The notes under the pieces were generated by a model. It ran no database searches, was not told the origin of the DNA, and was given only the letters and a program-made list of their open reading frames with translations. A DNA stretch of 64,000 nucleotides from CAMLIZ01 sp966212505 (GTDB lineage Bacteria > Pseudomonadota > Gammaproteobacteria > Burkholderiales > Burkholderiaceae_C). The stretch spans positions 186,001-250,000 of the forward strand of contig CBIHRS010000002.1 of NCBI GenBank assembly GCA_966212505.1, written 5' to 3'. The stretch's first letter is position 1, and each line of letters begins with the position of its first letter. Positions 1-9,153 of this stretch are shown here, piece after piece. The position numbers and the translations under genes were made by a program.

Positions 1-2385
1 CTCGATGGCCCCAACCGTCTGCCAGCTGCCGCGCGCCGCGGGCTGCTGCGCATGGCCTGGGGCGCGCTCACGCAGCCGATGTTCCTGCTGCTGCTCGTCA
101 CGGCGGGTGTCTACGCGATCCTCGGCGACGTGGGCGATGCCGGCGTGCTGCTGCTGTCGGTGGTGGCGGTGGGCGGCCTCTCGGTCTACCAGGAGCAGCG
201 CACCGAGCGGGTGTTGCATGCCTTGAAGGACCTGTCGAGCCCGCGCTGCACCGTGGTGCGCGACGGCCATGCGGTGCGGGTGGGCAGCGACGAGCTGGTG
301 CGCGGCGACCGCCTGGTCGTCGACGAGGGCGACCGGCTCGCGGCCGATGCGCGGCTGATCGAGAGCAGCGGGCTGCAGGTCGACGAATCGCTGCTCAGCG
401 GCGAATCGGTGCCGGTGCCCAAGCGGGCCGACGGCGACGCACCGGCGCGGCAGCTCCATGCCGGCAGCCTCGTCGTGCAGGGCGATGGGGTGGCGGTGGT
501 CACGGCCACCGGCGCGGCCACGGCGCTGGGCCGCATCGGCGGTTCGCTGCAGCAGATCCGGCCGCGCGCCAGCCGGCTGCAAGGCGAGCTCAAGCACCTG
601 GTGCAGCGGGTGGCGCTGCTGGCGCTGTCCACCTGCGTGATCGCGGCCACGCTGTATGCGGTGCGCGAAGGCTCGTGGACGGCCGGGCTGCTCGTCGGGC
701 TGACGCTGGCGATGTCGCTGATTCCCGAGGAATTCGCGGTGGTGTGGAGCGTGATGCTCGCGCTCGGCGCCTGGCGGCTCGCGAAGTCGCAGGTGCTCAC
801 GCGCCAGCCGCAGGCGATCGAGGCACTGGGCACGGTGAGCGTGCTGTGCGTCGACAAGACCGGCACGCTCACGCGCAACCAGATGACGCTGGTGAGCCTG
901 TTCGACGGCCGGGTGGAGACGGCGGTGAACGGCGCTGCGCCGCCCGAGGCGCAGGCGCTGCTGCGCACCGCGGCACGGGCGAGCCTGCCCAACGGCATCG
1001 AACCGATGGACCGGGCGATCTTTCGCGCGCTGCCGCACGATGCCGCGTCGTCCGACGGCTGGGTGCCCGGGCCGCACCGCGGCGTGCGCGATGGCCAGCC
1101 CTACGTCGTGCATTGGGGCACCGAGGCCGGGCAGGACCGGGTCTGCGTGAAGGGCGCGCCCGAGGCCGTGCTGGCGCTGTGCGGCGGCGATGCGGCGCTG
1201 CAGGCACGGGCCGAGGCGTGGGGCGCGCAGGGTTTGCGCGTGCTGGCCGTGGCCGGTGCCGAGGGCACCCCGGCGCCCGAAGACGGCCGCCTTCCCAAGG
1301 GCCTGCGCCTGCAGGCGATCGGCCTGCTCGGCTTCATGGACCCGCTGCGCGACGAGGTGCCGCAGGCGGTGGCCGATTGCCACGAGGCCGGCGTGCGGGT
1401 GTTGATGATCACCGGCGACTCACCGGTAACGGCCGAGGCGATCGCGCGCCAGGCCGGCATCGCGCGCGGCCCGGTCCGGGTGATGACCGGCACCGAGCTC
1501 GCGCAGGCCGGCGACCTGCAGCTGCAGCAGGCGCCGCAGACGGTACAGGTGTTCGCGCGCGTCGACCCGTCGCAGAAGCTGCGCATCGTGCAGGCGCTGC
1601 AGCAGCGCGGCGAGGTGGTGGCGATGACCGGCGACGGTGTCAACGATGCGCCGGCGCTGCGTGCGGCCGACATCGGCGTGGCGATGGGCCGCCGCGGCAC
1701 CGACGTGGCGCGCGAGGCCGCGGCGCTGGTGCTGCTCGACGACAACTTCGCCTCGCTGGTCGAGGCAGTGAGGGCGGGGCGGCGCATCTTCGTCAACCTG
1801 CAGAAGGCGCTGGGCTACCTGTTCGCGGTGCACGTGCCGATCGTCGGCGTGTCGCTGATGCCGGTGGTGCTCGGCGGGCCGGTGCTGCTGCTGCCGCTGC
1901 ACGTGGTGCTGCTCGAGCTGATCATCGACCCGGCCTGCTCGCTGGTGTTCGAGGCCGAGCCCGCCCCGCACGACAGCATGCGCGTGCCGCCGCGCAGCGC
2001 GCAGTCGCGGCTGTTCTCGCCGCGGGCGGCGCTGCAGGCGCTGGCGGTGGGCGGCGCCACGCTGGCGGGCGTGGTCGCGCTGCAATGGCTGGCGCGCAGC
2101 CTGCAGGCCGACGCGGCGATGCTGCGGCTCGCGAGCCTGGCCTCCATCGTGGTCGGCAACCTGCTGATGCTGCTGTGGTTCCGCGGGCTGCGCTCCAACG
2201 ACGACCACACCAACCCGGTGTTCCATGCGCTGCTGCTCGGCATCGGCGTGGTGTGGGCGCTGCTGCTGTGCGTGCCGGGGGTCGGGCCGGTGTTCGGGTT
2301 GCCGGCCGAGGTGTCACCCGCATGGGCACTGGCACCGGGGGTGCCGGCCGCCTGGGCCGCATGGCGGCTGGTGCGCCGGCGTTGA
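1..2385 (+). CDS. Cation-translocating P-type ATPase, 5' end outside the window
   Basis: The reading frame is open from the first base and already encodes G-P-N-R-L-P, the typical cytoplasmic N-terminal element of P2-type ATPases, before the first ATG at 52. The gene therefore starts upstream of the window. Visible motifs in order are the actuator S-G-E-S loop near base 400, the membrane-4 ion site I-P-E-E-F, phosphorylation motif D-K-T-G-T with Asp codon at 853, nucleotide-binding K-G-A-P-E, and hinge T-G-D-G-V-N-D. The C-terminal part has several hydrophobic membrane helices. The I-P-E-E-F motif differs from the I-P-E-G-L of SERCA calcium pumps and from the T-P-E-L-L-P of the MgtA-like gene at 6509-9049, so the ion is not assigned. 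The enzyme would couple ATP hydrolysis to cation movement across the inner membrane. Confidence 0.92.
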   Translation, partial: LDGPNRLPAAARRGLLRMAWGALTQPMFLLLLVTAGVYAILGDVGDAGVLLLSVVAVGGLSVYQEQRTERVLHALKDLSSPRCTVVRDGHAVRVGSDELVRGDRLVVDEGDRLAADARLIESSGLQVDESLLSGESVPVPKRADGDAPARQLHAGSLVVQGDGVAVVTATGAATALGRIGGSLQQIRPRASRLQGELKHLVQRVALLALSTCVIAATLYAVREGSWTAGLLVGLTLAMSLIPEEFAVVWSVMLALGAWRLAKSQVLTRQPQAIEALGTVSVLCVDKTGTLTRNQMTLVSLFDGRVETAVNGAAPPEAQALLRTAARASLPNGIEPMDRAIFRALPHDAASSDGWVPGPHRGVRDGQPYVVHWGTEAGQDRVCVKGAPEAVLALCGGDAALQARAEAWGAQGLRVLAVAGAEGTPAPEDGRLPKGLRLQAIGLLGFMDPLRDEVPQAVADCHEAGVRVLMITGDSPVTAEAIARQAGIARGPVRVMTGTELAQAGDLQLQQAPQTVQVFARVDPSQKLRIVQALQQRGEVVAMTGDGVNDAPALRAADIGVAMGRRGTDVAREAAALVLLDDNFASLVEAVRAGRRIFVNLQKALGYLFAVHVPIVGVSLMPVVLGGPVLLLPLHVVLLELIIDPACSLVFEAEPAPHDSMRVPPRSAQSRLFSPRAALQALAVGGATLAGVVALQWLARSLQADAAMLRLASLASIVVGNLLMLLWFRGLRSNDDHTNPVFHALLLGIGVVWALLLCVPGVGPVFGLPAEVSPAWALAPGVPAAWAAWRLVRRR

Positions 2386-2395
2386 AGCAGCGGGC

Positions 2396-3478
2396 TCAGC
2401 GCGCGGGGTATTCCATCTGCAGCCGCACCAGGTGGGCGGTCGCCGCGCCGTACTGGCGGGCAATCTCGTCGAGCGCCTGGTCGAGTACGGAGACCGGCAC
2501 CGTATCGAGGGGCGTGAGTGGGCGCCGCAGGGCCGGCTCATCGCCTTCGATCCGATCGGGAATCAGCCGCAAACCATTGCGTGTGGTCACCGGCTCCGGG
2601 CCGGTGGCCAGCGAGAGCGCCCGGCTGCGGTTGGTGCGCGAGAACGCATCGGCCACCAGGGCGAGCGTGACTTCGTCGACGCCTTCGGGCGCGGGCAGCG
2701 CGAACACCTGTTGCGATGACAGCAGACCGTTGGCCCCCGCCGCGAGATAGTCGCGCAGCGTCATGCGGAACGGGCTGCTGTCATGCCGGGCGCTCCAGTC
2801 GGCGACGCCCAGCGCCTGCGCGGTGGCCGCTGCACGCTCATGGCCGGCGAAGGCTTCGACCAGCGCGATCGACAGCGGAATCGCCGCGCTCACACCGGCG
2901 CTCGAGATCACCGGGCCGTCGGCCACGTAACGGGTGTTCTTCAGCCACTGTGTGTCTGGGAACTGGTGCTCGCGCAGCTCCTGCGTTGCCCAGTGGCCGG
3001 TGGCCCGGCGGCCCTTGAACAGGCCGGCCTGCGCGACCACCAGCGCGCCGTCGCAGATGCTGACCACGGTGGCGCCCTTGCCGGCCTGGGCGCGGATCCA
3101 GCCGACGAGCGCCGGGTCGTCGGTCTTGTCCATGTCGACCGCGGGCACGATCACGACGTCGGCGCCTTCGGGATGCTGCTGGTCGAACTGCACTACGGTG
3201 GCCTGCGGCTCGATCGTCAACGCGGGTCGCATCTTCATCGGCCCGGGGCCTGTGGCCAGCGCGACGACATCGGCCGTGTCCGACCGGCTGAGGATGCCGT
3301 AGGGCACGACGAAGTCGGTCACCTCGGTGCCTTCGTTCACGCCCACCACCGCGACCAGCGGCCGCGTGTGGCCGGCGCGTGGCTGGTAGGGCGCGAGGCC
3401 GGTTTGCTGTGCCAGGGCTGGCAAGAGGAGGAGGGCAGCGCCCACGGCAGCGAGCAGGCGGGGGAGTCGGCGAGCCAT
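2396..3478 (-). CDS. Exported DJ-1/PfpI (GATase1-like) family protein
   Basis: Predicted 360 residues. The chosen ATG (complement of 3476-3478) begins with M-A-R-R-L followed by a hydrophobic stretch ending A-L-A-Q, a good Sec signal peptide, so export to the periplasm is predicted. The DJ-1/PfpI core has the nucleophile-elbow pattern S-I-C-D-G-A, with Cys as the potential nucleophile, and a later S-S-A-G-V-S-A-A motif shared with GlxA-type proteins. A C-terminal extension of about 130 residues follows the core. It is transcribed divergently from the GlxA/AraC regulator at 3593, which has the same type of sensor domain, so the two are probably functionally linked. The substrate is unknown. 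The frame stays open further upstream without an RBS or signal peptide, so a longer start is not favoured. Confidence 0.85.
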   Translation of the reverse strand: MARRLPRLLAAVGAALLLLPALAQQTGLAPYQPRAGHTRPLVAVVGVNEGTEVTDFVVPYGILSRSDTADVVALATGPGPMKMRPALTIEPQATVVQFDQQHPEGADVVIVPAVDMDKTDDPALVGWIRAQAGKGATVVSICDGALVVAQAGLFKGRRATGHWATQELREHQFPDTQWLKNTRYVADGPVISSAGVSAAIPLSIALVEAFAGHERAAATAQALGVADWSARHDSSPFRMTLRDYLAAGANGLLSSQQVFALPAPEGVDEVTLALVADAFSRTNRSRALSLATGPEPVTTRNGLRLIPDRIEGDEPALRRPLTPLDTVPVSVLDQALDEIARQYGAATAHLVRLQMEYPAR

Positions 3479-3592
3479 CGGTGTAAGGCGGTGATCGCGA
3501 GAGTGATGAGATGGCGCAGTGTGCGCAACCTGGGGATGGCAGATGAGACAAGCTTCCCTAGTTTTCTGCCAAGGCCGGGATAATCGGCGCCG

Positions 3593-4597
3593 ATGAAGTT
3601 CTCCCGCCACCGCGTGCTGATCGTCGGCCTGCCGCCGGCGCAGATGCTCGACGTCACCGGCCCGCTCGAGGTGTTTGCAATGGCCAACCGCTGCTGCGAG
3701 CTGGCCGGCGCTCCCACCCCTTACGAGATCAGTGTGGCCGCGCCGCGCGCCGGCGCGTTGGCCACCAGCTCGGGCGTGGCGCTGCTCGCGCCCCATGGCC
3801 TGGACGACCTGCCGCGCGGCATCGACACGCTGTTGGTGGCCGGCGGCCTCGGTGCGCGCGAGGCGGCAAAAGACCGACCCCTGATGACATCGCTCGCCGC
3901 TGCCTGCGCCAAGGTGCCGCGCGTCGGCTCGATCTGCACCGGCGCCTTCGCATTGGCCGCCACCGGCCTGCTCGATGGCCGCCGCGCCACCACGCACTGG
4001 GCCCACTTCGATGAGTTCGCGGGCCTGTTTCCCGCGGTGCGCCTTGAGCGCGATGCCTTGTTCGTGCGCGACGGCAGCTTCCACAGCTCGGCGGGCATCT
4101 CGGCCGGCATCGATTCGGCGCTGGCGATGGTGGAGGAAGACCTGGGCCGCGCGCTCGCACTGGAGGTGGCACGCGGGCTGGTGGTGTTCCTGAAGCGGCC
4201 GGGCGGCCAGTCGCAGTTCAGCGCGCAGTTGTCGGCCGAAGCCGCGGCAGGCGATGCCGACCGCTTCGCGGAGCTGACCCGCTGGATGGCCGCGCACCTG
4301 CGCCACGATCTGTCGGTGGAGCGCCTGGCCGAGCGCGTGGCAATGAGCCCGCGCAACTTTGCTCGTCGCTTCGTCGAGGCATTGCGGATGACGCCGGCGC
4401 GCTATGTGCAGCTGCTGCGGCTGGATGCCGCACGCCGCCTGCTGACCGACGGCAACGCACCGGTTCCGCGCATCGCCGAACGCTGCGGCTTCGCCTCGGC
4501 CGAGGCGATGCGCGTGGCGTTCCAGCGCCATCTCAACGTCGCGCCCAGCGAGTTCCGGGCGCGCTTCCGCAGCACGGGCAGCGAGAGCGCCGGCTGA
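3593..4597 (+). CDS. GlxA-family transcriptional regulator (DJ-1 domain plus AraC DNA-binding domain)
   Basis: Predicted 334 residues. The first about 195 residues form a DJ-1/PfpI-like sensing domain with S-I-C-T-G-A-F-A at the nucleophile elbow and T-T-H-W-A downstream. The C-terminal about 100 residues are an AraC/XylS double helix-turn-helix, recognisable by L-A-E-R-V-A-M-S-P-R-N-F-A-R-R-F and the closing C-G-F-A-S-A-E-A-M-R-V-A-F. This domain order is that of the GlxA group of cytoplasmic regulators. It is divergent from the exported DJ-1 protein gene across a 114-bp region, its most likely target. A GATAAT hexamer lies at 3579-3584, only 9 bp before the ATG; it would imply a nearly leaderless transcript and I give it little weight. 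Confidence 0.93.
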   Translation: MKFSRHRVLIVGLPPAQMLDVTGPLEVFAMANRCCELAGAPTPYEISVAAPRAGALATSSGVALLAPHGLDDLPRGIDTLLVAGGLGAREAAKDRPLMTSLAAACAKVPRVGSICTGAFALAATGLLDGRRATTHWAHFDEFAGLFPAVRLERDALFVRDGSFHSSAGISAGIDSALAMVEEDLGRALALEVARGLVVFLKRPGGQSQFSAQLSAEAAAGDADRFAELTRWMAAHLRHDLSVERLAERVAMSPRNFARRFVEALRMTPARYVQLLRLDAARRLLTDGNAPVPRIAERCGFASAEAMRVAFQRHLNVAPSEFRARFRSTGSESAG

Positions 4598-4598
4598 T

Positions 4599-5483
4599 TC
4601 ACTTCAATGGCAGGAACACGTCGGTGGCCGCCTCGTGCTCCGGCACGTCGGGGAAGAAGCTCACGCGCTGCACGTAGACCGGAAAGTCGCGCAGCTCCTC
4701 GCCGCTGGCGGGCAGCCATTCGGCGTAGAGGTAGTGCACCGTGGCCGCCAGCGTGTCGCTGGAGCCGGTGTGGCGCAGCACTGCGCAGCGCCCGCCGGGA
4801 ATCGTCTTGCCGACGATGCCGTGGCCGTCGTCGCTGATCGGCCTGTCGGTGGCCGCACACAGATCGATGCGGTAGCGCTCGGGCGGCGTGTCGTCGGGGT
4901 GGTCGTACAGCAGGTTGTAGGTGGCGCTCACCCGTGGATGCAGGCCGTGCTGCCGGCGCCAGTCGATGAAGCGGCGGATCGAATCGCCGATCAGCCGCGG
5001 GTCGCCGCGATGCTCGAGCACCGCAATCGCGGTGTCGGGCACGTCGACGATCCTCACCTGGTCGGGCGTGGGGGTGGGTGGCATGTGCAGGCTCCTCAGT
5101 TCGGCCATGGGCCGGTAGGTCGAATGCCATGACAACCACTGCGGCTGTTGCCTGAACGCCGAAGGCGACTGGCCGACCGCGCGCCGGAAGGCCCGCGCGA
5201 ACGAATCCGGCCCCTCGTAGCCCGCGTCCAGCGCGACCCCGGTGACCCGTTCGCCATCCCGGAACGCCAGCCGGTACGCGGCGCTCTTGAGCCGCAGCAG
5301 CTGCACGTAGCGGGCGACGCCCAGGCCGAACAGCTCGGAGAACTGCCGGTGGAAGTGGAACTTCGAGAACGCGGCGACGCCGCTCAAGGTCTCCACGGTG
5401 AGCTCGTCGTCGAGGTGGGCGTCGATGTACTCGAGCACCCTGCGGAATCTGGCGCGGTAGCGCTCGGCGTGGTGGGCAGTCAA
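4599..5483 (-). CDS. AraC-family regulator with C-terminal GyrI-like ligand-binding domain
   Basis: Predicted 294 residues. Residues 5-110 form an AraC helix-turn-helix pair, with the typical L-S-G-V-A-A-F-S-K-F-H-F-H-R-Q-F segment and G-Y-E-G-P-D-S-F-A-R-A-F in the second motif. Residues about 140-294 form a GyrI-like (SOUL/Rob C-terminal type) domain, expected to bind small hydrophobic ligands. The arrangement with the DNA-binding domain first is common in small-molecule-responsive activators such as Rob and SoxS relatives. It is convergent with the GlxA gene (1 bp between stop codons) and divergent from the yceI-like gene at 5662 across 178 bp, making YceI a possible target. The ligand is unknown. 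Confidence 0.9.
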   Translation of the reverse strand: MTAHHAERYRARFRRVLEYIDAHLDDELTVETLSGVAAFSKFHFHRQFSELFGLGVARYVQLLRLKSAAYRLAFRDGERVTGVALDAGYEGPDSFARAFRRAVGQSPSAFRQQPQWLSWHSTYRPMAELRSLHMPPTPTPDQVRIVDVPDTAIAVLEHRGDPRLIGDSIRRFIDWRRQHGLHPRVSATYNLLYDHPDDTPPERYRIDLCAATDRPISDDGHGIVGKTIPGGRCAVLRHTGSSDTLAATVHYLYAEWLPASGEELRDFPVYVQRVSFFPDVPEHEAATDVFLPLK

Positions 5484-5661
5484 TGCAGAGGTTCCATGGC
5501 AGCCCGAAGGCTATCGGCCGGCCGGTGGCGGCGCCTGACCGAAATTGCTGGCCTGCCATTACAACCTGATGCGGATCGACGCTGTCGAAATCCGGCCCTC
5601 CCGTTCGTCGTGGAAATGTTCACCCCACAATCCCAACCCTCGACGACGACAAGGAGCCCCC

Positions 5662-6237
5662 ATGAAGACCCTGCTCACCGCCACCCTGGCCATCCTCTCG
5701 ATCGCCCCCGCGCTCGCTGCCCCGCAGACCTACACCATTGATCCCAGCCATACCTTCCCCAGCTTCGAGGCCGACCACATGGGCGGGGTCTCGGTGTGGC
5801 GAGGCAAGATGAACAGGAACACCGGCAAGGTCACGCTCGACAAGGAGGCCGGCACCGGCGCGGTCGAGATCACCACCGACCTGGCGAGCATCGATTTCGG
5901 GCAGGACGCGCTGAACAAGTGGGCCCAGGGCAAGGATTTCTTCGACGTGAAGAAATACCCGAAGGCGGTGTTCAAGGGCACGCTGCAGGACTTTGCCAAC
6001 GGCGCGCCGACGCAGGCGGTGGGCGAGCTCACGTTGCATGGCGTGACGAAGCCCATCACGCTGAAGCTCAACAGCTTCAAGTGCATTCCGCACCCGATGC
6101 TCAAGCGCGAGCTCTGCGGCGCCGATGCGCTGGCGGTGTTCCAGCGCGACGAGTTCGGCCTGGGGGCCGGCAAGGACTACGGCTTCAACATGGACGTGAC
6201 GCTGCGCATCCAGGTGGAGGCGGTGGCCGACAAGTAG
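5662..6237 (+). CDS. YceI-family periplasmic protein
   Basis: Predicted 191 residues. An A-A-G-G-A-G-like ribosome binding site at about 5651-5657 selects the ATG at 5662. The first about 20 residues are a Sec signal peptide ending A-L-A-A-P. The mature part starts Q-T-Y-T-I-D-P-S-H-T, the invariant opening of the YceI lipocalin-like barrel, and continues with G-G-V-S-V-W-R-G-K and the family's D-F-F-D-V-K-K-Y-P element. YceI proteins bind long-chain isoprenoids such as polyprenyl pyrophosphate in the periplasm and respond to base or osmotic stress in E. coli; the physiological role here is unknown. Two cysteines near the C-terminus (K-C-I-P and E-L-C-G) could form a disulfide. Confidence 0.93.
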   Translation: MKTLLTATLAILSIAPALAAPQTYTIDPSHTFPSFEADHMGGVSVWRGKMNRNTGKVTLDKEAGTGAVEITTDLASIDFGQDALNKWAQGKDFFDVKKYPKAVFKGTLQDFANGAPTQAVGELTLHGVTKPITLKLNSFKCIPHPMLKRELCGADALAVFQRDEFGLGAGKDYGFNMDVTLRIQVEAVADK

Positions 6238-6288
6238 GCGGCTGCGGCCGGGTTTTTCGGCGCATCGGGCGCGCCGCGCGGCGGCACC

Positions 6289-6603
6289 ATGGCGGCATTC
6301 GAACAATCGGTCAGGGATCCGCCCGTGTTCTGCTCCAGCCATCTGATTCCGCAGGAGGATTGCCCGAACTGTCATGCGACGGTGAAGGCGATGCGCCCCA
6401 CGGTCTTCGCCGAGCTCGCAGCCGCCGAGCTGCGCTCGGGCACCGAGAGCTGCCGCGACTGCGACTACATCTTCTACGTCGCGGTGGAGCGTTGCCCGCG
6501 CTGCGGCGCTATGAATCCCTTGGGCGTCGAGACGGACGATGCGCTGTGCGGACCGGAGCGGCCGCATGCGCCCCTGCCGTCCGCCGGAAGAAGGCCCGCT
6601 TGA
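6289..6603 (+). CDS. Small zinc-ribbon-like protein, uncharacterised
   Basis: Predicted 104 residues. Three Cys-x2-Cys knuckles (C-P-N-C, C-R-D-C and C-P-R-C) plus one further upstream Cys and two nearby His residues suggest one or two structural zinc sites. No enzyme domain is recognisable. The last 95 bp overlap the 3' end of the MgtA-type gene on the opposite strand, so the poorly conserved proline- and arginine-rich tail may be non-functional or the true protein shorter. There is no clear Shine-Dalgarno element before the ATG. The conserved-looking knuckles argue for a real gene, probably a stress or regulatory accessory of the surrounding ATPase block, but no function is assigned. Confidence 0.6.
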   Translation: MAAFEQSVRDPPVFCSSHLIPQEDCPNCHATVKAMRPTVFAELAAAELRSGTESCRDCDYIFYVAVERCPRCGAMNPLGVETDDALCGPERPHAPLPSAGRRPA

Positions 6604-9049
6604 GCGCTTCGGCCGCCACCAGGTAGGTGGCCGTGAGCCCCCCCACGAGTGCGAGCAGCTGCGCGGGCAGCGGCGTGAACCCGAACACCTCGCCCAGCGG
6701 CGTGTAGGGCAGCGCCAGCGCCGCGCCCGCCACGCCCAGGCTGGCAGCGGCCACCCAGGGCGATGCACGATCGCGCCACGCCGGCCCCGGCGTGCGGATG
6801 ACAAAGACCACCAGCACCTGCGTGGCCATCGATTGCACGAACCACGCGGTCTGGAAGGCAGCCTCCGCCGCATGGAAGCCCCACAGCAGCAGCCCGAAGG
6901 CGGCCAGGTCGAACACCGAGCTCAGCGGCCCGAAGCACAGCATGAAGCGGCGGATGCGGCCGATGTCCCAGCGCTGCGGCCGCACGAGCTGCGCCTCGTC
7001 CACCCGGTCGAGCGGCAGCGCCAGCTCCGACACGTCGTACAGCAGGTTGTTCAGCAGGATCTGCAGCGGCCGCATCGGCAGGAAGGGGATGAACACCGCG
7101 GCCAGCGCCATGCTGACCATGTTGCCGAAGTTGGAGCTGGTGGCCATCAGGATGTATTTGTCGACGTTGAGCACGGTGCGTCGGCCCTCGCGCACGCCGT
7201 CGCGCAGCACGGCCAGGTCGTGCTTCAGCAGCACCAGGTCGGCTGCCTGCTTGGCCACGTCGACTGCGCCGTCGACCGAGATGCCCACGTCGGCGCTGTG
7301 CAGCGGCGGCGCGTCGTTGGCGCCGTCGCCCATGTAGCCGACGACATGGCGGTTGGCCTTGAGCGCGCGCACGATGCGGTTCTTCTGCTCGGGCGTCACC
7401 CTGCAGAACAGGTTGGCGCGCGCCACCGCGGCGCGCAGGCCGTGGTCGTCGAGCTGCGAGATCTGCGCCCCGTTGAGCACGCCGTGCACCGCCAGGCCCA
7501 GCACACTGCAGAGGTGGCGCGTCACCGCCTCGTTGTCGCCGGTGATGATCTTCAGCGCCACGCCATGCGCCTGCAGCTCACGCAGCGCCGCCGCGGTCGT
7601 GGCCTTGGGCGGATCGGCGAAGGCCACGTAGCCGGCGAACACGAAGTCGTGCTCGTCGGCGGCCGACACGGCCACGGTGTGGTCGTCGACCGAGCGGCGC
7701 GCCACCGCGAGCAGGCGCAGGCCCTGCGCGCTGCAGTCGTCGAAGAGCCGGGTGATGCGGGCGCGGGCCTCGTCGTCGAGCGGCAGGTCTTGCGTGCCGT
7801 CGTGCCAGGCGACGCTGAGCTTCAGGATCTCTTCCGGCGCGCCCTTCACGATCAGCAGCCGCGCCTCCTGCCCCTGCAGCAGCACCGAGACGCGGCGCCG
7901 CTCGAAGTCGAACGGCACCTCGTCGAGCTTGCGCCAGCGTGAGTCGTCGAGCGTGCGATGCGCGAGGATCGCATCGTCGAGCGCGGCCTTCACGCCGGTC
8001 TCGAAGCGGCTGTTCAGCCAGGCCAGCTGAAACACCGCATCGCTCGGCCGGCCCTGCGCGTCGAGTGCGCGCTCCAGCGTGATCGCCGCTTCGGTCAGCG
8101 TGCCGGTCTTGTCGGTGCACAGCACGTCCATCGCGCCCAGGTCTTCGATGGCCGACAGCCGCTTGACGATCACCTGCTGCTGCGCGAGCCGCAGCGCGCC
8201 GCGTGCCAGCGTCACCGAGACGATCATCGGCAGCAGCTCGGGCGTCAGCCCCACGGCCAGCGCCACCGCGAACAGAAACGACTCCAGCAGCGGCCGGTGG
8301 TACAGCACGTTGAGCAGCAGCACGCTCAGCACCAGCGCCATGGTCCAGCGCGTGAGCATCAGGCCGAAGCGCCGCGTACCGCGCTCGAAGGCGGTGAGCG
8401 GCGGTGGCTGCTCCAGGCTGCCGGCCAGCTTGCCGAGCTCGGCCTGCGCGCCGGTGGCCTGCACCAGCAGCCGGCCCGCACCCGAGACCACCGTGCTGCC
8501 CATGAACAGCGCCTGCGGCGACTGCAGCGGCTCGCTGCCTTCCGCGGCAGCGTCGTCGGCGTGCTTCTCCACCGGATAGGCTTCGCCGGTGAGCGTGGCC
8601 TGGTTGACGAAGAAGTCGGTGGCCTGCAGCACCTGCCCGTCGGCCGGCACCAGGCCTCCGGCCGAGAGCTCGACCACGTCGCCCGGCACCAGCTCGCGCG
8701 CCGGCCGCTCGACGCAGGCGCCATCGCGCCACACGCGCACCCGCAGCGCGACCGACTGCTGCAGCGCCTCGACCGCCCGGTCGGCCCGCTGCTCCTGCAC
8801 GAGGTCGAGCGTCGCGCTCATCAGCACCACGACCACGACGATGCCGAAGCTGATCGCATCACCGGTCAGTGCGGCGATCAGCGAGGCGGCCAGCAGCACC
8901 AGCAGCAGGGGGTTGGCCAGGCGCGCCAGGAAGCGGCGGGCCAGCGGAACATGGCTGGCCGGATGCAGCTGGTTGGGGCCGTACTGCGCCAGCCGGGCCT
9001 CGGCTTCGGTCTGCGTGAGCCCGGGGGCGGGCAGGGGTGTCGGTTCCAT
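6509..9049 (-). CDS. mgtA: Magnesium-translocating P-type ATPase, MgtA-like
   Basis: Predicted 846 residues, close to the usual length of MgtA/MgtB. Motifs in order are the N-terminal Y-G-P-N-Q-L, actuator T-G-E-A in place of the usual T-G-E-S, transmembrane-4 motif V-G-L-T-P-E-L-L-P-M-I-V typical of the MgtA group, phosphorylation site C-T-D-K-T-G-T-L-T, K-G-A-P-E, and hinge M-G-D-G-A-N-D-A-P. About ten membrane helices are visible. The protein would import Mg2+ from the periplasm at the cost of ATP. The ATG at 9049 gives M-E-P-T-P; a longer start to 9124 reads through the putative regulatory box and is less likely. It is divergent from the ftsH-like gene at 9154. The T-G-E-A variant is odd: the Glu is retained but the loop's last residue is not Ser. 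Confidence 0.92.
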   Translation of the reverse strand: MEPTPLPAPGLTQTEAEARLAQYGPNQLHPASHVPLARRFLARLANPLLLVLLAASLIAALTGDAISFGIVVVVVLMSATLDLVQEQRADRAVEALQQSVALRVRVWRDGACVERPARELVPGDVVELSAGGLVPADGQVLQATDFFVNQATLTGEAYPVEKHADDAAAEGSEPLQSPQALFMGSTVVSGAGRLLVQATGAQAELGKLAGSLEQPPPLTAFERGTRRFGLMLTRWTMALVLSVLLLNVLYHRPLLESFLFAVALAVGLTPELLPMIVSVTLARGALRLAQQQVIVKRLSAIEDLGAMDVLCTDKTGTLTEAAITLERALDAQGRPSDAVFQLAWLNSRFETGVKAALDDAILAHRTLDDSRWRKLDEVPFDFERRRVSVLLQGQEARLLIVKGAPEEILKLSVAWHDGTQDLPLDDEARARITRLFDDCSAQGLRLLAVARRSVDDHTVAVSAADEHDFVFAGYVAFADPPKATTAAALRELQAHGVALKIITGDNEAVTRHLCSVLGLAVHGVLNGAQISQLDDHGLRAAVARANLFCRVTPEQKNRIVRALKANRHVVGYMGDGANDAPPLHSADVGISVDGAVDVAKQAADLVLLKHDLAVLRDGVREGRRTVLNVDKYILMATSSNFGNMVSMALAAVFIPFLPMRPLQILLNNLLYDVSELALPLDRVDEAQLVRPQRWDIGRIRRFMLCFGPLSSVFDLAAFGLLLWGFHAAEAAFQTAWFVQSMATQVLVVFVIRTPGPAWRDRASPWVAAASLGVAGAALALPYTPLGEVFGFTPLPAQLLALVGGLTATYLVAAEALKRAFFRRTAGAHAAAPVRTAHRPSRRPRDS

Positions 9050-9083
9050 GCCCCGAGGTTGCCCAAGCCCGCGGGTCTCTCTC

Positions 9084-9097
9084 TTGCCTTGGATCAA
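9084..9097. promoter_or_regulatory. FNR/Anr-like box between mgtA-like and ftsH-like genes
   Basis: TTGCC-TTGG-ATCAA compared with the FNR/Anr consensus TTGAT-N4-ATCAA: the right half is perfect and the left half matches 3 of 5. One flanking base on each side extends the symmetry to CTTG...CAAG. The box lies 35 bp from the mgtA-like ATG and 57 bp from the ftsH-like ATG, so it could control either or both. Function is inferred from the pattern only. Confidence 0.5.
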
Positions 9098-9153
9098 GCC
9101 GGGCGCCGGGGCCCCATGCCCCAATCGCCTGCAACGACGATGACGAGGTGCGA

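Noticed and set aside
3579..3584. GATAAT hexamer as a -10 element for the GlxA-type regulator
   Set aside because: Only 9 bp from the ATG and without a convincing -35 hexamer.
2396..4531. A 711-codon minus-strand frame joining the DJ-1 protein with upstream sequence
   Set aside because: The upstream half is antisense to the GlxA/AraC regulator. A proper signal peptide begins at 3478, so the gene starts there.
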